Shown here one piece after another: positions 27,733 through 38,411 of a DNA stretch of 64,000 nucleotides; position 1 is the first letter of the stretch, and each line of letters starts with the position of its first letter. The DNA lies in assembly GCA_022747635.1 (NCBI GenBank), contig JAKTNV010000664.1, positions 1-64,000 on the forward strand. Reading direction: 5' to 3'. A program made the translations under genes and the position numbers. This stretch comes from Hetaerina americana. Lineage: Eukaryota > Arthropoda > Insecta > Odonata > Calopterygidae. Below the pieces are notes generated by a model. It did no database searches. It was not told the DNA's origin and saw nothing but the letters and a program-made list of their open reading frames with translations.

Positions 27733-27755
27733 GACCTTCTCCCTGGGAGAAGGTC
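27733..27755 (+). other. Perfect RNA hairpin upstream of the LTR poly(A) signal
   Basis: The arms GACCTTCTCCC and GGGAGAAGGTC are exact reverse complements separated by one T, so RNA could form a 10-bp stem with a CUG loop. It ends 28 nt before AATAAA. The second copy is at 30,212-30,234. Retroviral R regions often carry stable hairpins near the poly(A) signal; a similar role here is inference. Confidence 0.7.
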
Positions 27756-27783
27756 CCCTTTACTGTAATCCTTTACTGGACGG

Positions 27784-27789
27784 AATAAA
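27784..27789 (+). promoter_or_regulatory. Poly(A) signal AATAAA in the 5' LTR
   Basis: AATAAA is followed within 2 nt by GCCCTTCGGGG, able to form a short stem capped by a UUCG tetraloop. The 3' LTR copy at 30,263-30,268 would be used for the genomic transcript; this one would have to be bypassed. Confidence 0.8.
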
Positions 27790-27931
27790 CGCCCTTCGGG
27801 GTAATCAACGGAACAGCAGGGAGGTTTATTTTCTCCAGCAACCCCAGCCCTTACCTTGGCAGAATGCTCACTCGCTCTCGCGTTTCGGGGCGGGTCGCAC
27901 AGCCAACCCCGGACGCCAGCGACGCGACAAT

Positions 27932-27949
27932 TGGCGCCCAACTAACGGG
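27932..27949 (+). other. Primer binding site, lysine-tRNA type
   Basis: TGGCGCCCAAC (27,932-27,942) begins two nucleotides (AT) after the 5' LTR. It matches the first 11 nt of the retroviral site complementary to tRNA-Lys1,2 (TGGCGCCCAAC followed by GTGGGGC). The next seven bases (TAACGGG) do not match exactly. tRNA-Lys3 would match only the first eight or nine bases. Position and sequence identify the site; the isoacceptor is less certain. Confidence 0.85.
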
Positions 27950-27965
27950 GACTACGACTAGCTGC

Positions 27966-29081
27966 ATGGAGAGCAGCTGGGATCCACGGGCCCCTCTGAC
28001 TGACGACGCCCGGCAACCAGCGACGAGTGTCCCACAGACCCCACCGAGGGACGACGCCTCAACTTCGGCAGGCGAGATGGACAACGGTCGCGGAAATGCA
28101 CCAGACACCCAGTCGGTCGACACCGAACCGGGAGACGTTTCCACCATGGCGACTCAGCCCATCAATGGAACACTCGCTGCAACCATCACGGCTCTTCCGA
28201 GAGAGCCTTACCAACACTCGGTGGCGCCCAACCTAACTCGCACCCGCACCAGGGACCAATGCGAGACTCCAAACTGCAGTGGGGTGGGGGAACACCTGAT
28301 CTCCTGCGCCTGCTGCCACCATTGGTTTCACCATCTCTGCCTAGGATGGAGGGACGAAGCCAGGGACACAAGTGGTCTACAGTTTGTGTGCGGAAGATGC
28401 ACCCTGCCGCAGCAACGCAGCCGCCCACAGCCATCCTCTCCGGAACCCGCCTTCCGGACACCGTGGCCGGAGTTTTTCGGGAGAGAAGCAGAGGACCCAG
28501 AAAGGTTCCTAAGAGATATGGAAGCTGCATTTCGGGATGACCAACTACCAACGACATGGTGGGTCCGCAGAGCGGAGCAACAACTCCAGGAGGAAGCACG
28601 GCGATGGTGGACACCGTACCGGGAGTTCTCTCTGACCTGGGGAGACTTCAAAAACAGGCTTCGGGGACGTTACGACACTCCAGCCCAGAGAGCGCTTATA
28701 CAATCCAAACTATTTGGAAGTACTCAAGCACAGAAGGAAAGCGCGGAGATGTTTATCCTGAAGAAGCTGCAACTGTTTAAAAGATTATTCCCGGACGGGA
28801 ACCAAGAATCCATTTTGCCGACATTAATAGAACAGCTTCTGCCACGGATAAGGCAAACGCTGCGCGCCAGCCCACCGAAAACCACGGAAGAATTAATACG
28901 GCTAGCAAGCGCCATCTCAGCGGACCAGGCCGAGGACACCAGCCAAGGCCGACCAGCAGGAGCACCTAAATGCAGATTTTGTCCCGGACATCACTTCCAT
29001 CGGGACTGCCCCGAAAATCACGCGGGAAACGAGAGGGCGGGAAAATACCAGACCCCTTCAAACCCGCCCCAGCACCCATAG
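27966..29081 (+). CDS. gag: Gag-like protein with PHD finger, capsid-like core and zinc knuckle (371 aa)
   Basis: This is the element's only convincing protein, a structural Gag expected to package its RNA into cytoplasmic particles. With the ATG at 27,966 as residue 1, the order is as follows. First a Ser/Thr/Pro/Asp-rich N-terminus. Then a PHD-type C4HC3 finger: C99, C104, C114, C117, H122, C125, C142, C145, with W120 two residues before the histidine as in PHD fingers. Then a Pro/Arg linker. Then a retrotransposon gag core (about 166-319) with paired tryptophans W198-W199 and W214-W215 and a TWGDFKNRLRGRY segment. Last, a knuckle C336-x2-C339-x3-H343-x4-C348. I chose the first ATG after the primer binding site. 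The frame is open from an ATG at 27,864 in U5, which would read through that site. Downstream ATGs at 28,077 and 28,146 have better contexts, 28,146 being near-perfect (CCACCATGG, 311 aa). The TAG stop overlaps a predicted frameshift structure. A PHD finger in Gag is unusual. Confidence 0.88.
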   Translation: MESSWDPRAPLTDDARQPATSVPQTPPRDDASTSAGEMDNGRGNAPDTQSVDTEPGDVSTMATQPINGTLAATITALPREPYQHSVAPNLTRTRTRDQCETPNCSGVGEHLISCACCHHWFHHLCLGWRDEARDTSGLQFVCGRCTLPQQRSRPQPSSPEPAFRTPWPEFFGREAEDPERFLRDMEAAFRDDQLPTTWWVRRAEQQLQEEARRWWTPYREFSLTWGDFKNRLRGRYDTPAQRALIQSKLFGSTQAQKESAEMFILKKLQLFKRLFPDGNQESILPTLIEQLLPRIRQTLRASPPKTTEELIRLASAISADQAEDTSQGRPAGAPKCRFCPGHHFHRDCPENHAGNERAGKYQTPSNPPQHP

Positions 29082-29086
29082 GGGTC
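29024..29086 (+). promoter_or_regulatory. Predicted -1 ribosomal frameshift signal (slippery heptamer plus H-type pseudoknot)
   Basis: GGGAAAC at 29,024-29,030 sits in the gag frame as G GGA AAC, the heptamer known from simian type D retrovirus gag-pro. After a 4-nt spacer, GGGCGGG (29,035-29,041) pairs perfectly with CCCGCCC (29,063-29,069). GACCCC in the loop (29,051-29,056) pairs perfectly with GGGGTC (29,081-29,086). The order is that of an H-type pseudoknot with loops of 9, 6 and 11 nt. The last stem begins on the final G of the gag stop codon. The -1 frame is open from 28,970 to the stop at 30,002-30,004, overlapping gag by 112 nt. Only about 46 codons precede the 3' LTR, and no aspartic protease motif is seen there. 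Confidence 0.7.
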
Positions 29087-29155
29087 ACACAACCCACGGA
29101 AACAGGCCCAGAAACAATAGGGCGCTCGCTCTTCGTAGCGGGTTTTGCGCCAACT
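29082..29155 (+). other. Short 3' untranslated remnant between gag and the polypurine tract
   Basis: These 74 bp are where pro-pol would begin in an autonomous relative. They are open in the -1 frame but show no recognisable protease, reverse transcriptase or integrase motif. The segment is probably the junction left when pol was lost, but no deletion scar can be defined from one copy. Confidence 0.5.
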
Positions 29156-29169
29156 GGGGAGGGGTGGGA
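29156..29169 (+). other. Polypurine tract
   Basis: GGGGAGGGGTGGGA, 13 purines of 14, ends immediately before the TG of the 3' LTR. This is the expected primer site for plus-strand DNA synthesis. Its exact abutment helps fix the LTR start at 29,170, and hence at 26,693 in the 5' copy. Confidence 0.88.
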
Positions 29170-30408
29170 TGATGTGCGCCTACTGTGGCCAAAGCCCGCT
29201 CCGCAGAGCGAAGACAATTCAAATCTCCCGGCAGCGGAGAATCTTCCCCTCCACCCGCGCTCCGATGCAATAGGGGAAGAGTCTGCCACGCGGAGAGCGC
29301 GACGTCACAATGTCACGTGGTCTCCCCTCCCCCGGAGTCCCCTCAGCGCTCGCCCATTGGCTACCGCCAGGGCATGTGAGCGATACGTCACAATGTCACG
29401 TGGTCTCCCCTCCCCCGGAGTCCCCTCAGCGCTCGCCCATTGGCTACCGCCCGGGCCAGGGCAGGTATATAAGGAGGGACCTGAGACCCGAACAGACAGA
29501 GTCGGAGGTGGGAGTCCATCAGGGAGAGACCGCAGAGAGAACATCCTCGGTCTACTCCGCTCCCCTCTGATGGAAGCGACCGCAGAGAGCACATCCTCGG
29601 TCAACTCCGCTCCCCTCTCGAGGAAGCGATCGCAGAGAGCACATCCTCGGTCAACTCCGCCCCCCCCCCCCCTCTGGAGGAAGCGACCGCAGAGAGCAAA
29701 TCCTCGGTCAAGTCCGCTCCCCTCTGGAGGAAGCGACCGCAGAGAGCACATCCTCGGTCAACTCCGATCCCCTCAAGAGGAATTCGAGGCAACCAGGACC
29801 AAAGCAACCGGACGGATGCCGCGCCGCCTCCCAGCGCCAACCGAGCTCGACGCCGCACGGAGGACCGACCCGCCGCGACGCCGCCCCGCCGCTCCGACAC
29901 TCTGCCACCAGCCCCTCCGACGACCACCCCGGGATCATCGCCGACCCTCGAGGACTACCGGACCTGGTTGGCCGAGGCCGCCCTTCCTACGTGGCCGGTG
30001 CTGAGTCTCCTGACGCCGCCCACCCCGCAGTACCGCCTCCGGCCCCTGGACTCTCCAAGGACGCCCTACGCAGAGGTGCCGAGGCTGCCCCTATTTGGCT
30101 CGCCAGACCGTCGGGCTCCCGCGACCAGCCAGAAGCCGGACAGGACCCCGGCCGCCATCCAGCTGCTGGAGCTGAACCGGACTACACGCGCCCTTCAGGC
30201 AAACGACACTCGACCTTCTCCCTGGGAGAAGGTCCCCTTTACTGTAATCCTTTACTGGACGGAATAAACGCCCTTCGGGGTAATCAACGGAACAGCAGGG
30301 AGGTTTATTTTCTCCAGCAACCCCAGCCCTTACCTGGGCAGAATGCTCACTCGCTCTCGCGTTTCGGGGCGGGTCGCACAGCCAACCCCGGACGCCAGCG
30401 ACGCGACA
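29170..30408 (+). repeat. 3' long terminal repeat (1,239 bp)
   Basis: Same boundaries and content as the 5' LTR: duplicated U3 module 29,302-29,451, TATA 29,466-29,473, five 50-bp repeats 29,523-29,779 with C13, palindrome 30,212-30,234 and AATAAA 30,263-30,268. Two substitutions and two extra C distinguish it from the 5' LTR. Because LTRs are identical at integration, this indicates a young insertion. The poly-C change may be slippage rather than age. Confidence 0.96.
30263..30268 (+). terminator. Functional poly(A) signal of the element (AATAAA, 3' LTR)
   Basis: This is the AATAAA expected to end the genomic RNA. Cleavage would fall about 10-30 nt downstream, inside or just after the adjacent CCC-UUCG-GGG hairpin, leaving a U5 of roughly 120 bp. 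Confidence 0.75.
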
Positions 30409-30412
30409 ACTT
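30409..30412 (+). repeat. Target-site duplication, right copy (ACTT)
   Basis: ACTT directly follows the terminal CA of the 3' LTR and continues as TTATGCTCATTTCTTGTCC, the rest of the interrupted class D monomer. Confidence 0.93.
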
Positions 30413-33400
30413 TTATGCTCATTTCTTGTCCTTCAAGATTAATTCTGGGTTTTATTTGTTTATTTGATGAAAATGAACCACAATACACACCATGGAAACA
30501 TTTTTGTTTGATTTGTGTCGAGTGAGATTTTCACCTAGAACCCAAAGGGGGGGGTATTGGCACTTTTCATGGAAAAATGTGAAAAATTAAATTTTCTTAA
30601 AATGAAATCAATGCCTTCTAAACACCTCAAACTTTCACTCTAAAACAGTAGATTGTTGTTTTTCGCAATATTTTTAGAAATTTTGGCTCTTTTAGTAACA
30701 TTAACACTTGGGCTGAAGCATCTTTTATGATCTTTTATTGTCTTTCAGGATTCATTCTGGGTTTTATTTTGTTTATATGATGAAAATGAACAACAATACA
30801 CACCTTGGATACATTTTTGTTTGATTTGTGTCGAGCGAGATTTTCACCTAGAACCCAAAGGGGGGAGTATTGGCACTTTTCATGGAAAAATGTGAAAAAT
30901 TAAATTTTCCTAAAATGAAATAAATGCCTTCTAAACACCTCAAACATTCACTCTAAAACAGAAGATTGTTGTTTTTCGCAATATTTTTAGAAATTTGGGC
31001 TCTTTTAGTAACATTAACACTTTCGCTGAAGCAACTTTTATGCTCATTTCTTGTCTTTCAAGATTAATTCTGGGTTTTATTTTGTTTATTTGATGAAAAT
31101 GAACAACAATACACACCTTGGATACATTTTTGTTTGATTTGTGTCGAGTGAGATTTTCACCTAGAACCCAAAGGGGGTATTGGCACTTTTCATGGAAAAA
31201 TGTGAAAAATTAAATTTTCTAAAAATGAAATAAATGCCTTCTAAACACCTCAAACATTCACTCTAAAACAGAAGATTGTTGTTTTTCGCAATATTTTTAG
31301 AAATTTGGGCTCTTTTAGTAACATTAACACCTGGGCTGAAGCATCTTTTATGACATTTATTGTCTTTCAGGATACATTCTGGGTTTTATTTTGTTTATTT
31401 GATGAAAACGAACAACAATACACACCTTGGATACATTTTTGTTTGATTTTTGTCGAGTGAGATTTTCACCTAGAACCCAAAGGGGGGGTATTGGCACTTT
31501 TCATGGAAAAATGTAAAAAATTAAATTTTCTAAAAATGAAATAAATGCCTTCTAAACACCTCAAACATTCACTCTAAAACAGAAGATTGTTGTTTTTCGC
31601 AATATTTTTAGAAATTTGGGCTCTTTTAGTAACATTAACACTTGCGCTGAAGCATCTTTTATGCTCATTTCTTGTCTTTCAGGATTATTTCTGGGTTTTA
31701 TTTTGTTTATTTGATGAAAATAAACAACAATACACACCATGGAAACATTTTTGTTTGATTTGTGTCGAGTGAGATTTTCACCTAGAACCCAAAGGGGGGT
31801 ATTGGCACTTTTCAAGGAAAAATGTGAAAAATTAAATTTTCTAAAAATGAAATAAATGCCTTCCAAACACCTCAAACATTCACTCTAAAACAGAAGATTG
31901 TTGTTTTTCGCAATATTTTTAGAAATTTGGGCTCTTTTAGTAACATTCACACCTGGGCTGAAGCATCTTTTATGATCATTTATTGTCTTTCAGGATTAAT
32001 TCTGGGTTTTATTTTGTTTATTTGATGAAAATGAAAACCAATACACACCTTGGATACATTTTGTTTGATTTGTGTCGAGTGAGATTTTCACCTAGAACCC
32101 AAAGGGGGGGTATTGGCACTTTTCATGGAAAAATGTGAAAAATTAATTTTTCTAAATATGAAATAAATGCCTTCTAAACACCTCAAACATTCACTCTAAA
32201 ACAGAAGATTGTTGTTTTTCGCAATTTTTTTAGAAATTTGGGCTCTTTTAGTAACTTTAACACTTTCTCTGAAGCAACTTTTATGCTCATTTCTTGTCCT
32301 TCAAGATTAATTCTGGGTTTTATTTGTTTATTTGATGAAAATGAACCACAATACACACCATGGAAACATTTTTGTTTGATTTGTGTCGAGTGAGATTTTC
32401 ACCTAGAACCCAAAGGGGGGGGGTATTGGCACTTTTCATGGAAAAATGTGAAAAATTAAATTTTCTTAAAATGAAATCAATGCCTTCTAAACACCTCAAA
32501 CTTTCACTCTAAAACAGAAGATTGTTGTTTTTCGCAATATTTTTAGAAATTTGGGCTCTTTTAGTAACATTAACACTTTCGCTGAAGCAACTTTTATGCT
32601 CATTTCTTGTCTTTCAAGATTAATTCTGGGTTTTATTTTGTTTATTTGATGAAAATGAACAACAATACACACCTTGGATACATTTTTGTTTGATTTGTGT
32701 CGAGTGAGATTTTCACCTAGAACCCAAAGGTATTTGCACTTTTCATGGAAAAATGTAAAAAATTAAATTTTCTAAAAATGAAATAAATGCCTTCTAAACA
32801 CCTCAAACATTCACTCTAAAACAGAAGATTGTTGTTTTTGGCAATATTTTTAGAAATTTGGGCTCTTTTAGTAACATTAACACTTGCGCTGAAGCATCTT
32901 TTATGCTCATTTCTTGTCTTTCAGGATTAATTCTGGGTTTTATTTTGTTTATTTGATGAAAATAAACAACAATACACACCATGGAAACATTTTTGTTTGA
33001 TTTGTGTCGAGTGAGATTTTCACCTAGAACCCAAAGGGGGGTATTGGCACTTTTCAAGGAAAAATGTGAAAAATTATATTTTCTAAAAATGAAATAAATG
33101 CCTTCCAAACACCTCAAACATTCACTCTAAAACAGAAGATTGTTGTTTTTCGCAATATTTTTAGAAATTTGGGCTCTTTTAGTAACATTAACACCTGGGC
33201 TGAAGCATCTTTTATGATCATTTATTGTCTTTCAGGATTAATTCTGTGTTTTTTTTGTTTATTTGATGAAAATGAACAACAATAACCACCATGGAAACAT
33301 TTCTGTTTGATTTGTGTCAAGTTAGATTTTCACCTAGAACCCAAAGGGGGAGTATTGGCACTTTTCATGGAAAAATGTGAAAAATTAAATTTTCTAAAAA

Positions 33401-36400
33401 TGAAATAAATGCCTTATAAACACCTCAAACATTCACTCTAAAACAGAAGATTGTTGTTTTTCGCAATATTTTTAGAAATTTTGGCTCTTTTAGTAACATT
33501 AACACCTGGGCTGAAGCATCTTTTATGATCATTTATTGTCTTTCAGGATACATTCTGGGTTTTATTTTGTTTATTTGATGAATATGAACAACAATACACA
33601 CCTTGGATACATTTTTGTTTGATTTGTGTCGTGTGAGATTTTCACCTAGAACCCAAAGGGGGTTGGCACTTTTCATGGAAAAATGTAAAAAATTAAATTT
33701 TCTAAAAATGAAATAAATGCTTTCTAAACACCTCAAACATTCACTCTAAAACAGAAGATTGTTGTTTTTCGCAATTTTTTTAGAAATTTGGGCTCTTTTA
33801 GTAACTTTAACACTTTCTCTGAAGCAACTTTTATGCTCATTTCTTGTCCTTCAAGATTAATTCTGTGTTTTATTTGTTTATTTGATGAAAATGAACCACA
33901 ATACACACCATGGAAACATTTTTGTTTGATTTGTGTCGAGTGAGATTTTCACCTAGAACCCAAAGGGGGGGGTATTGGCACTTTTCATGGAAAAATGTGA
34001 AAAATTAAATTTTCTTAAAATGAAATCAATGCCTTCTAAACACCTCAAACTTTCACTCTAAAACAGAAGATTGTTGTTTTTCGCAATATTTTTAGAAATT
34101 TGGGCTCTTTTAGTAACATTAACACTTGGGCTGAAGCATCTTTTATGATCTTTTATTGTCTTTCAGGATTCATTCTGGGTTTTATTTTGTTTATATGATG
34201 AAAATGAACAACAATACACACCTTGGATACATTTTTGTTTGATTTGTGTCGAGCGAGATTTTCACCTAGAACCCAAAGGGGGGAGTATTGGCACTTTTCA
34301 TGGAAAAATGTGAAAAATTAAATTTTCCTAAAATGAAATAAATGCCTTCTAAACACCTCAAACATTCACTCTAAAACAGAAGATTGTTGTTTTTCGCAAT
34401 ATTTTTAGAAATTTGGGCTCTTTTAGTAACATTAACACTTTCGCTGAAGCAACTTTTATGCTCATTTCTTGTCTTTCAAGATTAATTCTGGGTTTTATTT
34501 TGTTTATTTGATGAAAATGAACAACAATACACACCTTGGATACATTTTTGTTTGATTTGTGTCGAGTGAGATTTTCACCTAGAACCCAAAGGGGGGGTAT
34601 TGGCACTTTTCATGGAAAAATGTGAAAAATTAAATTTTCTAAAAATGAAATAAATGCCTTCTAAACACCTCAAATATTCACTCTAAAACAGAAGATTGTT
34701 GTTTTTCGCAATATTTTTAGAAATTTGGGCTCTTTTAGTAACATTAACACCTGGGCTGAAGCATCTTTTATGATCATTTATTGTCTTTCAGGATACATTC
34801 TGGGTTTTATTTTGTTTATTTGATGAAAACGAACAACAATACACACCTTGGATACATTTTTGTTTGATTTTTGTCGAGTGAGATTTTCACCTAGAACCCA
34901 AAGGGGGGGGTATTGGCACTTTTCATGAAAAAATGTAAAAAATTAAATTTTCTAAAAATGAAATAAATGCCGTCTAAACACCTCAAACATTCACTCTAAA
35001 ACAGAAGATTGTTGTTTTTCGCAATATTTTTAGAAATTTGGGCTCTTTTAGTAACATTAACACTTGCGCTGAAGCATCTTTTATGCTCATTTCTTGTCTT
35101 TCAGGATTAATTCTGGGTTTTATTTTGTTTATTTGATGAAAATAAACAACAATACACACCATGGAAACATTTTTGTTTGATTTGTGTCGAGTGAGATTTT
35201 CACCTAGAACCCAAAGGGGGGGGTATTGGCACTTTTCATGAAAAAATGTAAAAAATTAAATTTTCTAAAAATGAAATAAATGCCGTCTAAACACCTCAAA
35301 CATTCACTCTAAAACAGAAGATTGTTGTTTTTCGCAATATTTTTAGAAATTTGGGCTCTTTTAGTAACATTAACACCTGGGCTGAAGCATCTTTTATGAT
35401 CATTTATTGTCTTTCAGGATACATTCTGGGTTTTATTTTGTTTATTTGATGAAAACGAACAACAATACACACCTTGGATACATTTTTGTTTGATTTTTGT
35501 CGAGTGAGATTTTCACCTAGAACCCAAAGGGGGGGGTATTGGCACTTTTCATGAAAAAATGTAAAAAATTAAATTTTCTAAAAATGAAATAAATGCCGTC
35601 TAAACACCTCAAACATTCACTCTAAAACAGAAGATTGTTGTTTTTCGCAATATTTTTAGAAATTTGGGCTCTTTTAGTAACATTAACACTTTCGCTGAAG
35701 CAACTTTTATGCTCATTTCTTGTCTTTCAAGATTAATTCTGGGTTTTATTTTGTTTATTTGATGAAAATGAACAACAATACACACCTTGGATACATTTTT
35801 GTTTGATTTGTGTCGAGTGAGATTTTCACCTAGAACCCAAAGGGGGGGTATTGGCACTTTTCATGGAAAAATGTGAAAAATTAAATTTTCTAAAAATGAA
35901 ATAAATGCCTTCTAAACACCTCAAACATTCACTCTAAAACAGAAGATTGTTGTTTTTCGCAATATTTTTAGAAATTTGGGCTTTTTTAGTAACATTAACA
36001 CCTGGGCTGAAGCATCTTTTATGACATTTATTGTCTTTCAGGATACATTCTGGGTTTTATTTTGTTTATTTGATGAAAACGAACAACAATACACACCTTG
36101 GATACATTTTTGTTTGATTTTTGTCGAGTGAGATTTTCACCTAGAACCCAAAGGGGGGGGTATTGGCACTTTTCATGGAAAAATGTAAAAAATTAAATTT
36201 TCTAAAAATGAAATAAATGCCTTCTAAACACCTCAAACATTCACTCTAAAACAGAAGATTGTTGTTTTTCGCAATATTTTTAGAAATTTGGGCTCTTTTA
36301 GTAACATTAACACTTGCGCTGAAGCATCTTTTATGCTCATTTCTTGTCTTTCAGGATTAATTCTGGGTTTTATTTTGTTTATTTGATGAAAATAAACAAC

Positions 36401-38411
36401 AATACACACCATGGAAACATTTTTGTTTGATTTGTGTCGAGTGAGATTTTCACCTAGAACCCAAAGGGGGGTATTGGCACTTTTCAAGGAAAAATGTGAA
36501 AAATTAAATTTTCTAAAAATGAAATAAATGCCTTCCAAACACCTCAAACATTCACTCTAAAACAGAAGATTGTTGTTTTTCGCAATATTTTTAGAAATTT
36601 GGGCTCTTTTAGTAACATAAACACCTGTGCTGAAGCATCTTTTATGATCATTTATTGTCTTTCAGGATTAATTCTGGGTTTTATTTTGTTTATTTGATGA
36701 AAATGAAAACCAATACACACCTTGGATACATTTTGTTTGATTTGTGTCGAGTGAGATTTTCACCTAGAACCCAAAGGGGGGGTATTGGCACTTTTCATGG
36801 AAAAATTTGAAAAATTAATTTTTCTAAATATGAAATAAATGCCTTCTAAACACCTCAAACATTCACTCTAAAACAGAAGATTGTTTTTTTTCGCAATATT
36901 TTTAGAAATTTGGGCTCTTTTAGTAACATTAACACTTTCGCTGAAGCATCTTTTATGCTCCTTTCATGTCTTTCAGGATTCATTCTGGGTTTTATTTTGT
37001 TTATTTGATGAAAATGAACAACAATACACACCTTGGATACATTTTTGTTTGATTCGTGTCGAGTGAGATTTTCACCTAGAACCCAAAGGGGGGGGTATTG
37101 GCACTTTTCATGGAAAAATGTAAAAAATTAAATTTTCTAAAAATGAAATAAATGCTTTCTAAACACCTCAAACATTCACTCTAAAACAGAAGATTGTTGT
37201 TTTTCGCAATTTTTTTAGAAATTTGGGCTCTTTTAGTAACTTTAACACTTTCTCTGAAGCAACTTTTATGCTCATTTCTTGTCCTTCAAGATTAATTCTG
37301 GGTTTTATTTGTTTATTTGATGAAAATGAACCACAATACACACCATGGAAACATTTTTGTTTGATTTGTGTCGAGTGAGATTTTCACCTAGAACCCAAAG
37401 GGGGGGGTATTGGCACTTTTCATGGAAAAATGTGAAAAATTAAATTTTCTTAAAATGAAATCAATGCCTTCTAAACACCTCAAACTTTCACTCTAAAACA
37501 GAAGATTGTTGTTTTTCGCAATATTTTTAGAAATTTTGGCTCTTTTAGTAACATTAACACCTGGGCTGAAGCATCTTTTATGATCATTTATTGTCTTTCA
37601 GGATACTTTCTGGGTTTTATTTTGTTTATTTGATGAAAATGAAAAACAATACACACCTTGGATACATTTTTGTTTGATTTGTGTCGTGTGAGATTTTCAC
37701 CTAGAACCCAAAGGGGGTTGGCACTTTTCATGGAAAAATGTAAAAAATTAAATTTTCTAAAAATGAAATAAATGCCTTCTAAACACCTCAAACATTCACT
37801 CTAAAACAGAAGATTGTTGTTTTTGGCAATATTTTTAGAAATTTGGGCTCTTTTAGTAACATTAACACTTGCGCTGAAGCATCTTTTATGCTCATTTCTT
37901 GTCTTTCAGGATTAATTCTGGGTTTTATTTTGTTTATTTGATGAAAATAAACAACAATACACACCATGGAAACATTTTTGTTTGATTTGTGTCGAGTGAG
38001 ATTTTCACCTAGAACCCAAAGGGGGGTATTGGCACTTTTCAAGGAAAAATGTGAAAAATTAAATTTTCTAAAAATGAAATAAATGCCTTCCAAACACCTC
38101 AAACATTCACTCTAAAACAGAAGATTGTTGTTTTTCGCAATATTTTTAGAAATTTGGGCTCTTTTAGTAACATTAACACCTGGGCTGAAGCATCTTTTAT
38201 GATCATTTATTGTCTTTCAGGATTAATTATGGGTTTTATTTTGTTTATTTGATGAAAATGAAAACCAATACACACCTTGGATACATTTTGTTTGATTTGT
38301 GTCGAGTGAGATTTTCACCTAGAACCCAAAGGGGGGGGGTATTGGCATTTTTCATGGAAAAATGTAAAAAATTAAATTTTCTAAAAATGAAATAAATGCC
38401 TTCTAAACACC

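Larger units (their letters stand above)
26693..27929 (+). repeat. 5' long terminal repeat (1,237 bp)
   Basis: Starts TGATGTGCGCC and ends GCGACGCGACA. It matches the 3' LTR at 29,170-30,408 except for G/A at 27,626 (30,105), T/G at 27,857 (30,336) and C11 versus C13 in the tract at 27,183. Inferred organisation: U3 from 26,693 to about 27,018, with duplicated enhancer-like motifs and TATA box; a long R from about 27,019 to about 27,805, with five 50-bp repeats, a palindrome and AATAAA; a short U5 to 27,929. The transcription start and cleavage site are inferred from the TATA box and AATAAA positions, not observed. Confidence 0.96.
26693..30408 (+). mobile_element. Non-autonomous, gag-only LTR retrotransposon (3,716 bp)
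   Basis: Complete element with two LTRs beginning TG and ending CA, a 4-bp target duplication, a primer binding site 2 nt after the 5' LTR, one Gag-like ORF, and a polypurine tract abutting the 3' LTR. The internal region is 1,240 bp and lacks any recognisable protease, reverse transcriptase, RNase H, integrase or envelope. It is therefore non-autonomous, like plant TR-GAG-type elements, and needs trans-acting enzymes. Base composition is GC- and CpG-rich, against the AT-rich satellite around it. The LTRs differ by two substitutions plus a poly-C length change, so the insertion is recent. The PHD-Gag and lysine-tRNA-type primer site fit a Ty3/Gypsy- or retrovirus-like lineage, but the family cannot be assigned without pol. 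Confidence 0.95.

Noticed and set aside
26697..27788. A 363-codon proline/arginine-rich frame across the 5' LTR, and a 206-codon frame antisense to it
   Set aside because: The sense frame begins at GTG upstream of the TATA box, crosses the promoter and the 50-bp repeats (a period not divisible by three), and is broken differently in the 3' LTR by the C-tract length. Long frames are expected by chance in GC-rich DNA.
28970..30004. The 344-codon -1 frame overlapping the end of gag as a protease or pol gene
   Set aside because: No aspartic protease active-site triplet or reverse transcriptase motif is visible, and beyond 29,169 it is LTR sequence. It is recorded only as the frame entered by the predicted frameshift.
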